The notes: generated from the sequence alone by a model not told the origin. A DNA stretch of 64,000 bases from Nocardia sp. NBC_00565 (GCF_036345915.1 NZ_CP107785.1:2170001-2234000), one strand, 5' to 3'; positions 50,368 to 59,228 are shown, numbered from the stretch's first letter. Made by a program: numbers and translations.

Positions 50368-51371
50368 AGGCGTCGACAGGGACGAAAGCCATACTTGCCG
50401 TGGCGATTTCGGCAGGTGTGATGTTCGCGAGCGCGTCCTGCGCCGTGGAACCGAACGACGTACCGCTGCCGGGCAACAACCTCAGCGACGGCTACGACCT
50501 CACCCTCCACTTCGCCAGTGCCTTGAACCTGCCGGACCGCGCCAAGGTCGTGATGGACGGCCTGCGCATCGGCGAGGTTCGTACGATCAGCCTCTCCGAT
50601 GGGTCGGTGACAGTAACGGCCCGAATCGAGAGTGCGGCACGGATTCCGGCGAATGTCACCGCGATCATTCGCCAGGACACTCTCCTTGGCGACACTTATG
50701 TCGGCCTGGAGCGCGATCGCAGCCGACCGGCAGCGGAGCTTCTGCCGGCGGGCAGCACGGTGCCGCTCGAGCGCACCAGTTCCCCGCCGCAGGTCGAGGA
50801 CGTAATGGCGGTGCTGGCGAACTTCGTCAACGGCGGCAGCGTCCAGAAGGTCCAGGACGCCATCGTCGGTATCAATCGCGTCATGCCGAGTCGGCCAGAT
50901 GTCACCCAGCTCGCTCGAACAGTCGCCGTCGATCTACATGATCTCTCGCAGCGCACCGAAACACTGGACCGGATGCTCGAGGGGCTGAATGCCACCGCGG
51001 TGTCCGTCACCGACAACGGCTCGGATCTGGCGGTGCTGTTCGGCGATCCGGCGGTGCAGTATTGGCGGCGGTTGAACGAGAATGTCCTGAAGTATGTCGG
51101 AATTCTGTTGCCCTCCATCGGAAGTATCTTCGAGGGCGGCTTCTGGCTGGTGCCGCTGTTCACCTCGCTGGCCGACGCCGCCGGATCGATCCGGGCTACG
51201 GCCGAGGACGTGCCCGCCGATGCCGAAGCGCTGTCGAACTTCGTGAACCGGACCCTCGTGCCGTTTCTGCGAAATCCGTCGGTGAACGTCACCTCGATAC
51301 AGACCCAACAGGGTGACGACCTGACCGCAGGTATCGCGAATGTCCTGCGAATCTTGGGAGCCGCCAGATGA
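50364..51371 (+). CDS. mceE: MceE-like lipoprotein
   Basis: A 335-residue MCE lipoprotein. The signal peptide ends in a lipobox-like ASASC (Cys26), the position where mycobacterial MceE proteins (LprK family) carry their lipid. The MCE domain follows (DRAKVVMDGLRIGEVRTI near residue 60, IRQDTLLGDTYVGLE near 98), then helices. The GTG at 50364 overlaps the mceD stop; the same frame is open for a long way upstream but only as a shadow. Membrane anchoring by lipid in the fifth position confirms the order mceA-F. Confidence 0.9.
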   Translation: MKASTGTKAILAVAISAGVMFASASCAVEPNDVPLPGNNLSDGYDLTLHFASALNLPDRAKVVMDGLRIGEVRTISLSDGSVTVTARIESAARIPANVTAIIRQDTLLGDTYVGLERDRSRPAAELLPAGSTVPLERTSSPPQVEDVMAVLANFVNGGSVQKVQDAIVGINRVMPSRPDVTQLARTVAVDLHDLSQRTETLDRMLEGLNATAVSVTDNGSDLAVLFGDPAVQYWRRLNENVLKYVGILLPSIGSIFEGGFWLVPLFTSLADAAGSIRATAEDVPADAEALSNFVNRTLVPFLRNPSVNVTSIQTQQGDDLTAGIANVLRILGAAR

Positions 51372-52327
51372 ATCTCCGTACCGGAATCTCGATCACCGGC
51401 CTCTTGGCGATTGCCGCATCCGCGGTGCTCTACATGAACCAGCTCGGCCTCGGGGTCGGTGTCTCGGAGCGCCCGCAGTCGGCCACGATGGTGGTCCCCG
51501 ACACGAACGGCCTCGTCATCGGATCGAAGGTCCTGCTGCGCGGGATATCGATCGGCGAGGTGGCGAGCATGACGGCTACCGCCGATGGCGTCGAAATCGC
51601 GTGGAATTATCGCAAGGACTACCGAATTCCGGTGCAGAGCCGATTTCGTATCGATAGTCTGTCGGCACTCGGCGAGGCGTACGTTGCGGTACTCCCGACG
51701 AGCGAATCGGGGCCCTATCTCGGCGACCATGCGCGAATTCCCGCCGCCGCCATAACCGTGCCGGCAACTATTCAGGACCTCTCAGCGCGACTCACCCGCC
51801 TGCTGGACCAGATCCAACCAGAGCAGGTCCGCGACATCCTGAAGGAACTCGATACGGCACTTCCGAATGAGGGTCTCGTGCTGGTGGATCTGTCCCGAGC
51901 CTGGTCGCTGTTCGCGGATATGACACTGGATCGAGCCGATGACCTCACCACCGTGCTGACCAAATTCCAAGCGCTGCTGGCCGACAGCTCATGGGTCGCG
52001 CCGGGCCTGGCCGGTTCGACCGAAATCCTCCGGAAGTTCGGTCAGGACATGGGCTCGTGGCTGAACAACGCGGTCGTGACCACAGATGTCGCCCCCCTGC
52101 CCGAGGGCATCGCCGACGGTACGGGGCCGTTCATCGACCAGCTACAGCGGTTCCTCGACAAGGTCGCACCCGATCTGAAAATACTGGGTGTTGCCGTTCT
52201 GCCGTCGGTCCGCGCTGCTGCGGCGGCGATGCAGACAGTGGATATCGCGACCCTGCTCGATAACGCGATTGCCGACAGCGCGGGTGGGAGTGTCACCGTC
52301 CACGTCAGCGTGCCCGAGGGGAACTAG
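51368..52327 (+). CDS. mceF: MceF-like family protein
   Basis: A 319-residue MCE protein: anchor TGISITGLLAIAASAVLYMN near the start, then VVPDTNGLVIGSKVLLRGISIGEVASM near residue 35 and RIDSLSALGEAYVAVLP near 95, then the helical part with LDKVAPDLKILGVAVLPSV. The ATG overlaps the mceE stop by four bases. It is the last Mce subunit before the Mce-associated gene, 32 bases downstream. Confidence 0.89.
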   Translation: MNLRTGISITGLLAIAASAVLYMNQLGLGVGVSERPQSATMVVPDTNGLVIGSKVLLRGISIGEVASMTATADGVEIAWNYRKDYRIPVQSRFRIDSLSALGEAYVAVLPTSESGPYLGDHARIPAAAITVPATIQDLSARLTRLLDQIQPEQVRDILKELDTALPNEGLVLVDLSRAWSLFADMTLDRADDLTTVLTKFQALLADSSWVAPGLAGSTEILRKFGQDMGSWLNNAVVTTDVAPLPEGIADGTGPFIDQLQRFLDKVAPDLKILGVAVLPSVRAAAAAMQTVDIATLLDNAIADSAGGSVTVHVSVPEGN

Positions 52328-52359
52328 CGCCGAAAAGCCGCGAAGAAAGGTAATGAGAA

Positions 52360-52998
52360 ATGACCAGTCAGCATACCGAAGCCGAAGCGCCGGACGACAT
52401 CGCAGCGGAGCAGGAAGGAAAGCCGGGCACCCGATCGTCCGCGCTCGGTACCGTGGCCGAACGTGGGCGCAGCGCAGCTGAATCCGCCGTGAAGGTCAAG
52501 ACGCTGTTGATCGGTGCGGTCGCGGCCCTGCTGGTCGCGGCCGTCGCAGTCCTGGGCTGGCAGGTTCAGGCGAAGTCGGGTGATATCGACGCCATGCGCG
52601 CCGACACCGCCGATCGCGCTCATGCCGAGCAGATCGCGTTGGACTATGCCGTCGCCGCGGCCCAGATGGACTTCAAGGATCTGCAGAGCTGGCAGACCCG
52701 GCTCACCAAGGGCACCACGCCGGAGTTGTCGAACAAGCTGAAGCAGGCGGCGAATTCGATGGATCAGATCATCTCGCCCCTGCAGTGGACCTCGACCTCG
52801 ACGCCGATCGTGGCGAAGGTCCGCTCGGTGGCGGACGGGAAGTACGTGGTGGATTGCTTCGTCAGCGTGCTGACGAAGAACACGCAAGCCCCGAGTGGGA
52901 TTCAGTCGACCGCCACCTATCGATTGACCATCGACAAGCACAGTGACTGGGTGATCAGCGATGTCGGCGGCATCGATTCGGCCCTGGCGGCCAAGTGA
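52360..52998 (+). CDS. Mce-associated membrane protein
   Basis: A 212-residue protein with one transmembrane helix (LLIGAVAALLVAAVAVLGWQV, residues about 48-68) and a C-terminal domain resembling the Mce-associated (Mas/VirB8-NTF2-like) proteins. GAAAGG precedes the ATG. Mce operons usually carry two to four such genes; here only one is seen, and transcription ends in a hairpin. It is thought to stabilise the transporter complex. Confidence 0.85.
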   Translation: MTSQHTEAEAPDDIAAEQEGKPGTRSSALGTVAERGRSAAESAVKVKTLLIGAVAALLVAAVAVLGWQVQAKSGDIDAMRADTADRAHAEQIALDYAVAAAQMDFKDLQSWQTRLTKGTTPELSNKLKQAANSMDQIISPLQWTSTSTPIVAKVRSVADGKYVVDCFVSVLTKNTQAPSGIQSTATYRLTIDKHSDWVISDVGGIDSALAAK

Positions 52999-53000
52999 TT

Positions 53001-53037
53001 TCGCGCGAGCCACCGGGGCGGCCGCTGGCTCGCGCGA
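53001..53037. terminator. Hairpin terminator of the mce operon
   Basis: A 12-base stem, TCGCGCGAGCCA (53001-53012) with its complement at 53026-53037, and a 13-base loop, between the convergent Mce-associated and SDR genes. Confidence 0.78.
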
Positions 53038-53042
53038 GGCGC

Positions 53043-53819
53043 TCAGAAGATTTCTGGGTCCCGTCCGCCGCCATCGACGGTGATGCGCTGACCGGTGATG
53101 TAGCCGCCCTCGGCGCTCGCGAGAAAGGCCACGATCCCCGAGACCTCCTCGGGGCGGCAGACATGGCCGAACGGAAAGTCCGACCCGATACTCGCAATGT
53201 CCGCTCCGGCTTTCGCCTGGACCAGCCGCTGACCCATGTCGGTGTCGATGAGGCCCGGCGCCACGATATTCACCCGGATACCGTGCCGCCGCTCCTCGCG
53301 AGCGAGTGTGCGCATCGCGGTTTCGAGGGCCGACTTGGCGACCGTGTACGGAGCCGCGAACGGTGGTGCGTCCGCCACCGTCGCACTCGAGATGGCGATG
53401 ACGTCACCGCGCGGTAGGGCGCGCATGCCCGGGAGCAGGCGGCGTACGAGGTGCAGGGGCCCGAGCGCGTGGATTCGGAGCAGTTGTTCGAACTCCGCGT
53501 TCGGGCTGTCGGCGATGCTCTGCCCGCGGCTGGCGGTTCCGGCATTGCTGACGAGCAGATCGACTGCGCCGATCGTATCGACGACTTCGTCGACGAATGC
53601 GTCCACGGCATCGAGATCGCCGATCGAGCCGGATACCGCGATCGCGTGGCCGCCTTCGGCGGCGATGTCGGCGACCACCTGCGCGGCGGCATCGGCATCG
53701 GTGCGGTAGTGGACGGCGACCACCGCGCCGTCACGACCCAGCTGGCGGGCGATCGCCGCGCCGAGGCCGCGGGACCCACCGGTCACGAGCGCGATGCGCC
53801 CGTCGAGCCGCTTCTGCAT
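53043..53819 (-). CDS. Short-chain dehydrogenase/reductase, FabG-like
   Basis: A 258-residue classical SDR: TGGSRGLGAAIARQLGRDG near residue 15, SNAGTASRGQSI near 90, AISSATVADAPPFAAPYTVAK with Ser/Tyr/Lys, and NIVAPGLIDTDMG. I start at the ATG at 53819 because CGGAGGATAT precedes it; in-frame codons up to 53882 lie in the AT-rich promoter. About 33 bases upstream begins the inverted repeat TGCGTA-N18-TACGCA found also in front of the mce operon, so it may belong to the same regulon. Substrate unknown. Confidence 0.88.
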   Translation of the reverse strand: MQKRLDGRIALVTGGSRGLGAAIARQLGRDGAVVAVHYRTDADAAAQVVADIAAEGGHAIAVSGSIGDLDAVDAFVDEVVDTIGAVDLLVSNAGTASRGQSIADSPNAEFEQLLRIHALGPLHLVRRLLPGMRALPRGDVIAISSATVADAPPFAAPYTVAKSALETAMRTLAREERRHGIRVNIVAPGLIDTDMGQRLVQAKAGADIASIGSDFPFGHVCRPEEVSGIVAFLASAEGGYITGQRITVDGGGRDPEIF

Positions 53820-54079
53820 AGATATCCTCCGTAGCCGTGGAATTGTCCTTTTGCGTATTGAAGAGTCTACTTTTATACGCATATTGTCAATCCTGCCGCG
53901 TGGCGGGTGCCGGTTACGGCCGATGCCGAGAGGAGTTGGCGGGGATGAGGCACCGCTCGCGGGCGAGTGCGGAGGTGATACTGCCGTGTCCGGCGCGGGG
54001 CGGTGTCCGCTCGATCGACACCCTCCAGATGGTCGAGATCGTGAAGTTCACACCGTATTTCAAGCGGCTCGACGATTGA
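53820..54079. promoter_or_regulatory. Promoter region of the SDR gene with inverted repeat
   Basis: A 260-base gap without a supported gene. The stretch 53840-53890 is AT-rich. A plus-strand frame of 80 codons exists (53837-54079) but has no family likeness. Confidence 0.5.
53852..53881. promoter_or_regulatory. Inverted repeat TGCGTA-N18-TACGCA, copy 2
   Basis: TGCGTA (53852-53857) and TACGCA (53876-53881); the arms are seven bases if the flanking T and A are counted. Spacing is identical to the copy upstream of the mce operon. Confidence 0.58.
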
Positions 54080-55090
54080 TCACACCAGCCACGACCACGC
54101 ATAGGTGTGCTTGGTGGTCGCATAGGTCTCGAAGGTCTCTGTCCGCCGAAGTCCGGGAATCTGGCTGATCTCGTTGACGACTGCCGCGACGAGCTGCTCG
54201 CGGGTGGGTGCGATGACCGTCGCGATGAAGTCGAATTCGCCCAGGGTCCGACTCAATTGGGCGACGTCGTCGCGGGCGATCAGGGAACGAGCGACGTCGT
54301 CGGCGTGGCCGCCGTGGGTTTTGATACCGACATAGGCGTGCGCCGCCATCCCGAATGCCAGCACATCGGAGATCGCCTGGATTCTGATCACTCGGTGGGT
54401 GAGCAGGTGTTTGATGCGGGTGCGGATGGTGCCTTCGGAGACCCCCAGTTCCGCGGCGATGCTGCGATTGCTGCGGCGGGCATCCACCTGGAGCTTCTCG
54501 ATGATGGCGATGTCGAGCTCGTCCGCGGTGTCGCTGGGGTGGGTGTCTGGGGTCGATCCCGGATCGGCCGCCAGCAGAGCCCACTTGGAATCGAACTTCA
54601 GGACATCGAGGACGAGGTGTCCACGGACTTCCTCGACCCCCGGGATGCGGGGGAGGGTGGCCCCGAAGAGTTCGGCCAGATGCCCGTGATCGCGCCCGAG
54701 GACCGGCACGATCAGGTCGTAGCGGCCGGTGGAGATGGTCACGGCCACCACTTCCGGCAGCTCCGCCACGTCTGTGCCGACTTTCAGAACGGGATGATCG
54801 CTCACACGCAAGCAGGCGAAAGCGAACTCGCGGTGGCCGAAGATGCGCATATCGGTGACAGCGACGACCCGCATGATGGAGTTCTGCTCCATGCGGCGCA
54901 GCCGTGTCGCCACCGTGACCTCGTTGACCCCGAGCGCCTGTGCCAGTGCGCGATTGGTTTCCCGCCCGTCGATCCGGAGTCGTTCCACCAGGGCGCGATC
55001 GAGATCGTCGAGGGGCTCGGCGGGAACGTTCGGCAATGCGGTGGGCGGGGTATCGGCCTCGGTAGCCGGCACCGCTTCGTCGCGCGTCAT
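54080..55090 (-). CDS. Tandem-domain Lrp/AsnC transcriptional regulator
   Basis: A 336-residue protein made of two Lrp/AsnC units. The first has a helix-turn-helix at about residues 30-78 (LDRALVERLRIDGRETNRAL, GVNEVTVATRLRRM) and a ligand-binding RAM-type domain to about 165. The second repeats this: LDIAIIEKLQVDARRSNRSI, GVSEGTIRTRIKHL, then a second RAM domain. Most Lrp proteins are about 150 residues, so this fusion gives a pseudo-dimer in one chain. I start at the ATG at 55090. It diverges from the aldehyde dehydrogenase operon; the TGCGTA/TACGCA hexamers in that gap and in two other promoters suggest its regulon. Confidence 0.87.
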   Translation of the reverse strand: MTRDEAVPATEADTPPTALPNVPAEPLDDLDRALVERLRIDGRETNRALAQALGVNEVTVATRLRRMEQNSIMRVVAVTDMRIFGHREFAFACLRVSDHPVLKVGTDVAELPEVVAVTISTGRYDLIVPVLGRDHGHLAELFGATLPRIPGVEEVRGHLVLDVLKFDSKWALLAADPGSTPDTHPSDTADELDIAIIEKLQVDARRSNRSIAAELGVSEGTIRTRIKHLLTHRVIRIQAISDVLAFGMAAHAYVGIKTHGGHADDVARSLIARDDVAQLSRTLGEFDFIATVIAPTREQLVAAVVNEISQIPGLRRTETFETYATTKHTYAWSWLV

Positions 55091-55336
55091 GGCAGTGAGT
55101 ATCGCAGACAGGTGACCAGATACCCCGTCGTCTCGCCGTGTGGGGTCGTCGGCCGATGACCCTGTTCTCGCGGCGGGCAGCGTAGCGCTGTTGACGCAAA
55201 CCATCGATCATCTGCGGATAAATTCTGGTATATTACTACGCATACTTGACCTAATTGTCGATATTGGTCACACTGTGCGTACATAGATGCGCTGATGGGT
55301 GTTACGGCCCGATCGGACGTGCTGGAAGGAGCGCTG
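55091..55336. promoter_or_regulatory. Divergent promoter region lrp / aldehyde dehydrogenase operon
   Basis: TACGCA (55237-55242) and TGCGTA (55276-55281), 33 bases apart, repeat the hexamers of the mce and SDR promoters in reverse order. TTGACC (55246) and TACATA (55280) are weak promoter candidates. CACACTGTG (55269-55277 area) is a small palindrome. Confidence 0.5.
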
Positions 55337-56842
55337 GTGCAGATGACGCCGGATTTGCGGACGAGGAACACGCTTTCCTCGGTTGATCCTGCGAACGGCC
55401 GGGTGCTGGCCGAGTTTCCGGTGATGAGCGCCGAGGAAGTGGCCGAAGTTGTCCGGCGGGCACGCGAGGTGTCCGGCTGGTGGTCCGCGCGTAGCTGGGC
55501 CGAGCGGGAACGCGCTCTGCTGCGGTGGGGCGCCTGGCTGGTGAGCTATTCCGACGAACTGGTCGAGCTGCTGATGCAGGAGCAGGGCAAATCCCGGGAT
55601 ACAGCCTTCCTCGAACTCGTACCCACCTTGGAGCACATCCGTTGGGCGGCAACGCATGCCGAGAAAGTACTCGGCTCACGGCAGGTGTGGGCGGGCCTGG
55701 TCATGTCGAATCACACCGCTGAAGTGGAGTACAACCCGTACGGTGTCGTCGGTGTGATCGGACCGTGGAATTATCCCGTGTTCACACCCGTCGGTCAGAT
55801 GGCCGCCTACGCGCTGGCGGCGGGCAATACCGTGGTGCTCAAACCCAGCGAATTCACCCCGCGGATCGGCAAATTCGTGGTCGACGCATTCGAACTGGCC
55901 AACCCCGATATTCCGAGCGGAGTCCTGTCGCTCGTGACCGGATTCGGCGAAACCGGTGCGGCACTGTGCCGATCCGGCGTAGACAAGATCGCCTTCACAG
56001 GATCGACGCCCACCGGCAGGCGGGTGCTGGCCGCGTGCGCGGAGAACCTGGTGCCCGCAGTCCTGGAGTGTGGTGGCAAGGACGCCATGATCGTGGCCGA
56101 GGACGCCGATGTGAAAGCGGCGGCAAAGGCGGCGGTCTGGGGCGGTATGACCAATGCCGGGCAGACGTGTGTCGGAATCGAGCAGGTCTACGTCGTCGCG
56201 GAACTGAAGGACCGTTTCCTCGCCGAGCTCGCCACCCGGCTCGAGCCGATCGCCGCCGGTGCCGACGCCGATGCCGCGTATGGGCCGATGACGACGGGCG
56301 ACCAGGTCGATATCGTTCGCCGCCACATCGACGATGCCTTGTCCAGCGGTGCGACCGCCGCGGTCGGTGGCCGCGAGTCGGTCCGTGCGCCGTATATCGA
56401 TCCGGTGGTTTTGGTCGACCCTGCCGATGATTCGGCGGCGGTCACCGAGGAGACCTTCGGCCCTGTGCTCGTCGTCCGGACGGTGTCGTCGGTAGACGAG
56501 GCCATCGAGTTGGTGAACGCGCGGAAGTTCGGCCTGGGCGCGAGCGTCTTCTCGCGGCGCCGTGGCCGTGAGATCGCGGGGCGCGTACGGGCGGGCATGG
56601 TCGCGATCAACAGCGCCTTGGCCTTCGTCGGCATGCCCGCACTGCCCTTCGGTGGTGTTGGCGACAGCGGGTTCGGACGGGTACACGGAGCCGACGGACT
56701 ACGGGAGTTCGCCGTCGCCAAAAGCTATGCCCGGCAACACTTCGTCACGCCCGGGATCGACACGGTCACACTGCGGCCGACGCGGTTCACGATGGCCGCG
56801 GTCCGGCGGTTGATGCGACTTCGGCACGGAAGGCGGCTGTGA
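55337..56842 (+). CDS. Aldehyde dehydrogenase (NAD(P)-dependent)
   Basis: About 501 residues. GPWNYPVFTPVGQMAAYALAAG near residue 145, VLECGGKDAMIVAEDADV near 240 and NAGQTCVGIEQVYV near 275 contain the general base and the nucleophilic Cys. I place the start at the GTG at 55337, six bases after GGAAGGA; the ATG at 55295 has no such site, though it gives 515 residues. The C-terminal HFVTPGIDTVTLRPTRF extension is unusual. It forms an operon with the SRPBCC and monooxygenase genes by one- and four-base overlaps. It would oxidise an aldehyde related to the monooxygenase pathway. Confidence 0.88.
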   Translation: MQMTPDLRTRNTLSSVDPANGRVLAEFPVMSAEEVAEVVRRAREVSGWWSARSWAERERALLRWGAWLVSYSDELVELLMQEQGKSRDTAFLELVPTLEHIRWAATHAEKVLGSRQVWAGLVMSNHTAEVEYNPYGVVGVIGPWNYPVFTPVGQMAAYALAAGNTVVLKPSEFTPRIGKFVVDAFELANPDIPSGVLSLVTGFGETGAALCRSGVDKIAFTGSTPTGRRVLAACAENLVPAVLECGGKDAMIVAEDADVKAAAKAAVWGGMTNAGQTCVGIEQVYVVAELKDRFLAELATRLEPIAAGADADAAYGPMTTGDQVDIVRRHIDDALSSGATAAVGGRESVRAPYIDPVVLVDPADDSAAVTEETFGPVLVVRTVSSVDEAIELVNARKFGLGASVFSRRRGREIAGRVRAGMVAINSALAFVGMPALPFGGVGDSGFGRVHGADGLREFAVAKSYARQHFVTPGIDTVTLRPTRFTMAAVRRLMRLRHGRRL

Positions 56843-57270
56843 TGAGAGTACGTGCGTTCAAACGAGTTTCGCTGCCGATCGCGGTCGTCTGGGAGACGCT
56901 GGCCGATCACGAGGGCATGTCGGACTGGTCGCCCGGCATCGCGGTCACGCTGGAGCGGGAGGGAGCATCCGAGCGCAACGGCGTCGGCGCGGTCCGCCGG
57001 GTGCAGGGGCCCGGGGTCACCATTCGGGAAGAGGTCACCGGATTCGAAGTCGGACGCTGGTTGGCGTATCGCGTCCTGTCCGGCCTGCCGCTGCGCGACT
57101 ACCGGGGTGAGGTCTTTCTCTCCCAGAGCGACGGCGACACGACGGTCACCTGGACCCTGATGTGCGAAAACCGTTCCGCTGTCATCAGATTCGGTCTCAA
57201 TTTCTACGCGAACATGTTTGTCAATGCGCTGGTGCGCACCACTGGGCGCCGCATGCTGGTGCGGCAATGA
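56842..57270 (+). CDS. SRPBCC/START-like lipid-binding fold protein
   Basis: A 142-residue protein of the SRPBCC (polyketide cyclase/START-like) fold: VSLPIAVVWETLADHEGMSDWSPGI is the typical first helix-grip segment and ends with a long C-terminal helix (NFYANMFVNALVRT). No catalytic residue is evident. It is translationally coupled to both neighbours. Such proteins carry or shield hydrophobic ligands, so a role as a carrier for the monooxygenase substrate is a reasonable guess. Confidence 0.8.
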   Translation: MRVRAFKRVSLPIAVVWETLADHEGMSDWSPGIAVTLEREGASERNGVGAVRRVQGPGVTIREEVTGFEVGRWLAYRVLSGLPLRDYRGEVFLSQSDGDTTVTWTLMCENRSAVIRFGLNFYANMFVNALVRTTGRRMLVRQ

Positions 57271-58832
57271 AGGCTGGTCGAATGTTTGGGAAAGCTCTAC
57301 ATCGGGGTAGCGCGCAGGGCCTGTCTGTGGCGATCGTCGGCAGTGGTTTCGGCGGGCTGGCCGCCGCGATCGAACTGAAGCGCAGTGGATTCACCGATTT
57401 CGTCGTGTTCGAGCGGGCCGACTCGGTGGGCGGTGTGTGGCGCGACAATCGTTATCCCGGAGCCGCGTGTGACGTGCCCTCGGTGATCTACTCGTTCTCC
57501 TATGCACTCAAGCCGGACTGGTCGGCCTTGTTCGGCAAGCAGGGGGAGATTCAGAAGTACCTCGAACGGGTCGCCCGGGAATCCGGTGTCTACCCACGTA
57601 TCCGCTTCAGTACCGAGGTCACCGCGACCGCTTTCGACGAGGTGGCCGGAAAGTGGCGAGTCGAGCTGAATACCGGTGAAACGGTCGTCGTCGATGCTGT
57701 CGTCATGGCGACCGGTCAGCTGAGCCGTCCCAAGATGCCGAATGTCAAGGGCCTCGGTGACTTCCGGGGTCCCTCCTTCCATTCGGCCGAATGGGATCAC
57801 TCCGTGGACCTGACCGGTAAGAAGGTCATCATCGTCGGCAGCGGTGCGAGCGCGATCCAGATCGTGCCGGCCATTGTCGATCAGGTCGCGGAACTCGCTG
57901 TGATTCAGCGCTCCCCGAACTGGGTCATCCGGAAGAGTAAGCGCGTCCACGGGCCGATAGCCCGCGCGATACTGACCCGATTCCCGCTCATGCGCAAGCT
58001 GCACCACGACGTGATGTTCCTGGCCTATGAATCCCGCTGGCCGCTGGTGTCGCGGCGGGCCAAGCCGATTCGGATCGCCTCCGAATGGTATTACAAGCGG
58101 GTCATCCGCAAGCACCTGAACGATCCGGAGGCCATCCGCGCGGCCACACCGGACTACACCATGATGTGCAATCGCCTTCTGCTGTCCAATGATTGGTATC
58201 CAGCGCTGGCCCGAGACCATGTGCGGCTGCACGGCTCCGCCGTTGAGCAGGTCGTGGCGGACGGCATCGTCACCGCGGACGGACACCATGTGCCCGGCGA
58301 TGTGATCGTCTGGTGCACCGGCTTCAAGGCCAGTGAATTCCTCGCCCCGATCCGGATCACCGGACGCGATGGTGCGGATCTGCACCAGCTGTGGCAGCAC
58401 GGCGCGGAGGCCTACCTCGGTCTGTCGGTAGCCGGGTTCCCCAATATGTTCATGATGTTCGGGCCCAACACCAACAGCATCACCAACTCCATCGTGTTCC
58501 TGCTCGAACGTCAGGCCGAGTACATGCGACGGAGTCTGGAGCAGGTCGTCCAGGTCGGCGGCGGCTGGTTCGATCTCTTGCCATCCGAACAGGCGCGATT
58601 CCAGGTGTGGTTGCAGCAGAAGCTGGGCGAGACGGTGTTCACCGATACCTGCCCGGGCTGGTACACCAATGCCGAGGGCAAGGTCACCGCCATGTGGCCG
58701 CTGTCGCACATCACCTATGCGCGAATGACACGCCGGTTCGACCCCACCAAATACGTGTATGGGACCGCACGGAGCCTCGACGCCGAAGCCTCGACGTCGC
58801 CGCCCGACAGGCTCGTCGCGGACCCGACATGA
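57267..58832 (+). CDS. Flavin monooxygenase, Baeyer-Villiger type (EthA/MymA-like)
   Basis: A 521-residue class B flavoprotein. GSGFGG near residue 25 binds FAD, FRGPSFHSAEWDH near 166 is the Baeyer-Villiger fingerprint (FxGxxxHxxxWD), and GSGASA near 191 binds NADPH. Length is shorter than the BVMO at 15923 and nearer the MymA/cyclohexanone type. The ATG overlaps the SRPBCC gene stop by four bases (ATGA). In mycobacteria the mymA operon pairs such an enzyme with an SDR; here the neighbouring SDR is only a remnant. Substrate, probably a ketone or sulfide, unknown. Confidence 0.88.
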   Translation: MKAGRMFGKALHRGSAQGLSVAIVGSGFGGLAAAIELKRSGFTDFVVFERADSVGGVWRDNRYPGAACDVPSVIYSFSYALKPDWSALFGKQGEIQKYLERVARESGVYPRIRFSTEVTATAFDEVAGKWRVELNTGETVVVDAVVMATGQLSRPKMPNVKGLGDFRGPSFHSAEWDHSVDLTGKKVIIVGSGASAIQIVPAIVDQVAELAVIQRSPNWVIRKSKRVHGPIARAILTRFPLMRKLHHDVMFLAYESRWPLVSRRAKPIRIASEWYYKRVIRKHLNDPEAIRAATPDYTMMCNRLLLSNDWYPALARDHVRLHGSAVEQVVADGIVTADGHHVPGDVIVWCTGFKASEFLAPIRITGRDGADLHQLWQHGAEAYLGLSVAGFPNMFMMFGPNTNSITNSIVFLLERQAEYMRRSLEQVVQVGGGWFDLLPSEQARFQVWLQQKLGETVFTDTCPGWYTNAEGKVTAMWPLSHITYARMTRRFDPTKYVYGTARSLDAEASTSPPDRLVADPT

Positions 58833-59228
58833 CCGATGTCGATAACCGGATGGCACACGCGCCGGTGTCATTCGGGACCCCTCGTGGCGCGTGGTGGCTA
58901 TCAACGGCATCACCCATCGGGACACCGAACAAGCTCAATATCGTGTGCCTGTCCTACCGCCGCAACGGATCTCGGGTTGTCGTGCTTCTCGCAACTGGAT
59001 GTCTCGGACCCGGAATCGTTGCGCGCCTTCCTGCTTCGGGTCACCAGCGAGCTCGGGGCGGTAGATGCCCTCGTCGACAACGCGGGCATCATGCCCATCG
59101 GTTCGCTGCTGGACGAGGACGACGAATTGACACCGGCACTCGAACTGCTGGTCGACGATGCGGGCACCGTACCTCGGGCGGCGAATCTCGCCGTGCGCCA
59201 TCGGTCTGCACCGAGGCGGAGCCTGTAA
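58829..59228 (+). pseudogene. Decayed short-chain dehydrogenase fragment
   Basis: The frame ending at 59228 contains an SDR middle segment, QLDVSDPESLRAFLLRVTSELG, then ALVDNAGIMPIGSLLDEDDELT, which has the NAG motif. The N-terminal Rossmann motif is missing, and after DELT the expected catalytic region is deleted and the sequence becomes unrelated. An ATG at 58829 overlaps the monooxygenase stop (ATGA) but its frame gives MTDVDNRMAHAPVSFGTPRG and does not match an SDR; a shift is needed. This looks like the remains of a gene that once continued the operon. Confidence 0.65.

Noticed and set aside
53837..54079. Plus-strand 80-codon frame in the SDR-lrp gap
   Set aside because: Cys-rich, no family likeness, no ribosome-binding site, and it overlaps the SDR promoter with its inverted repeat.
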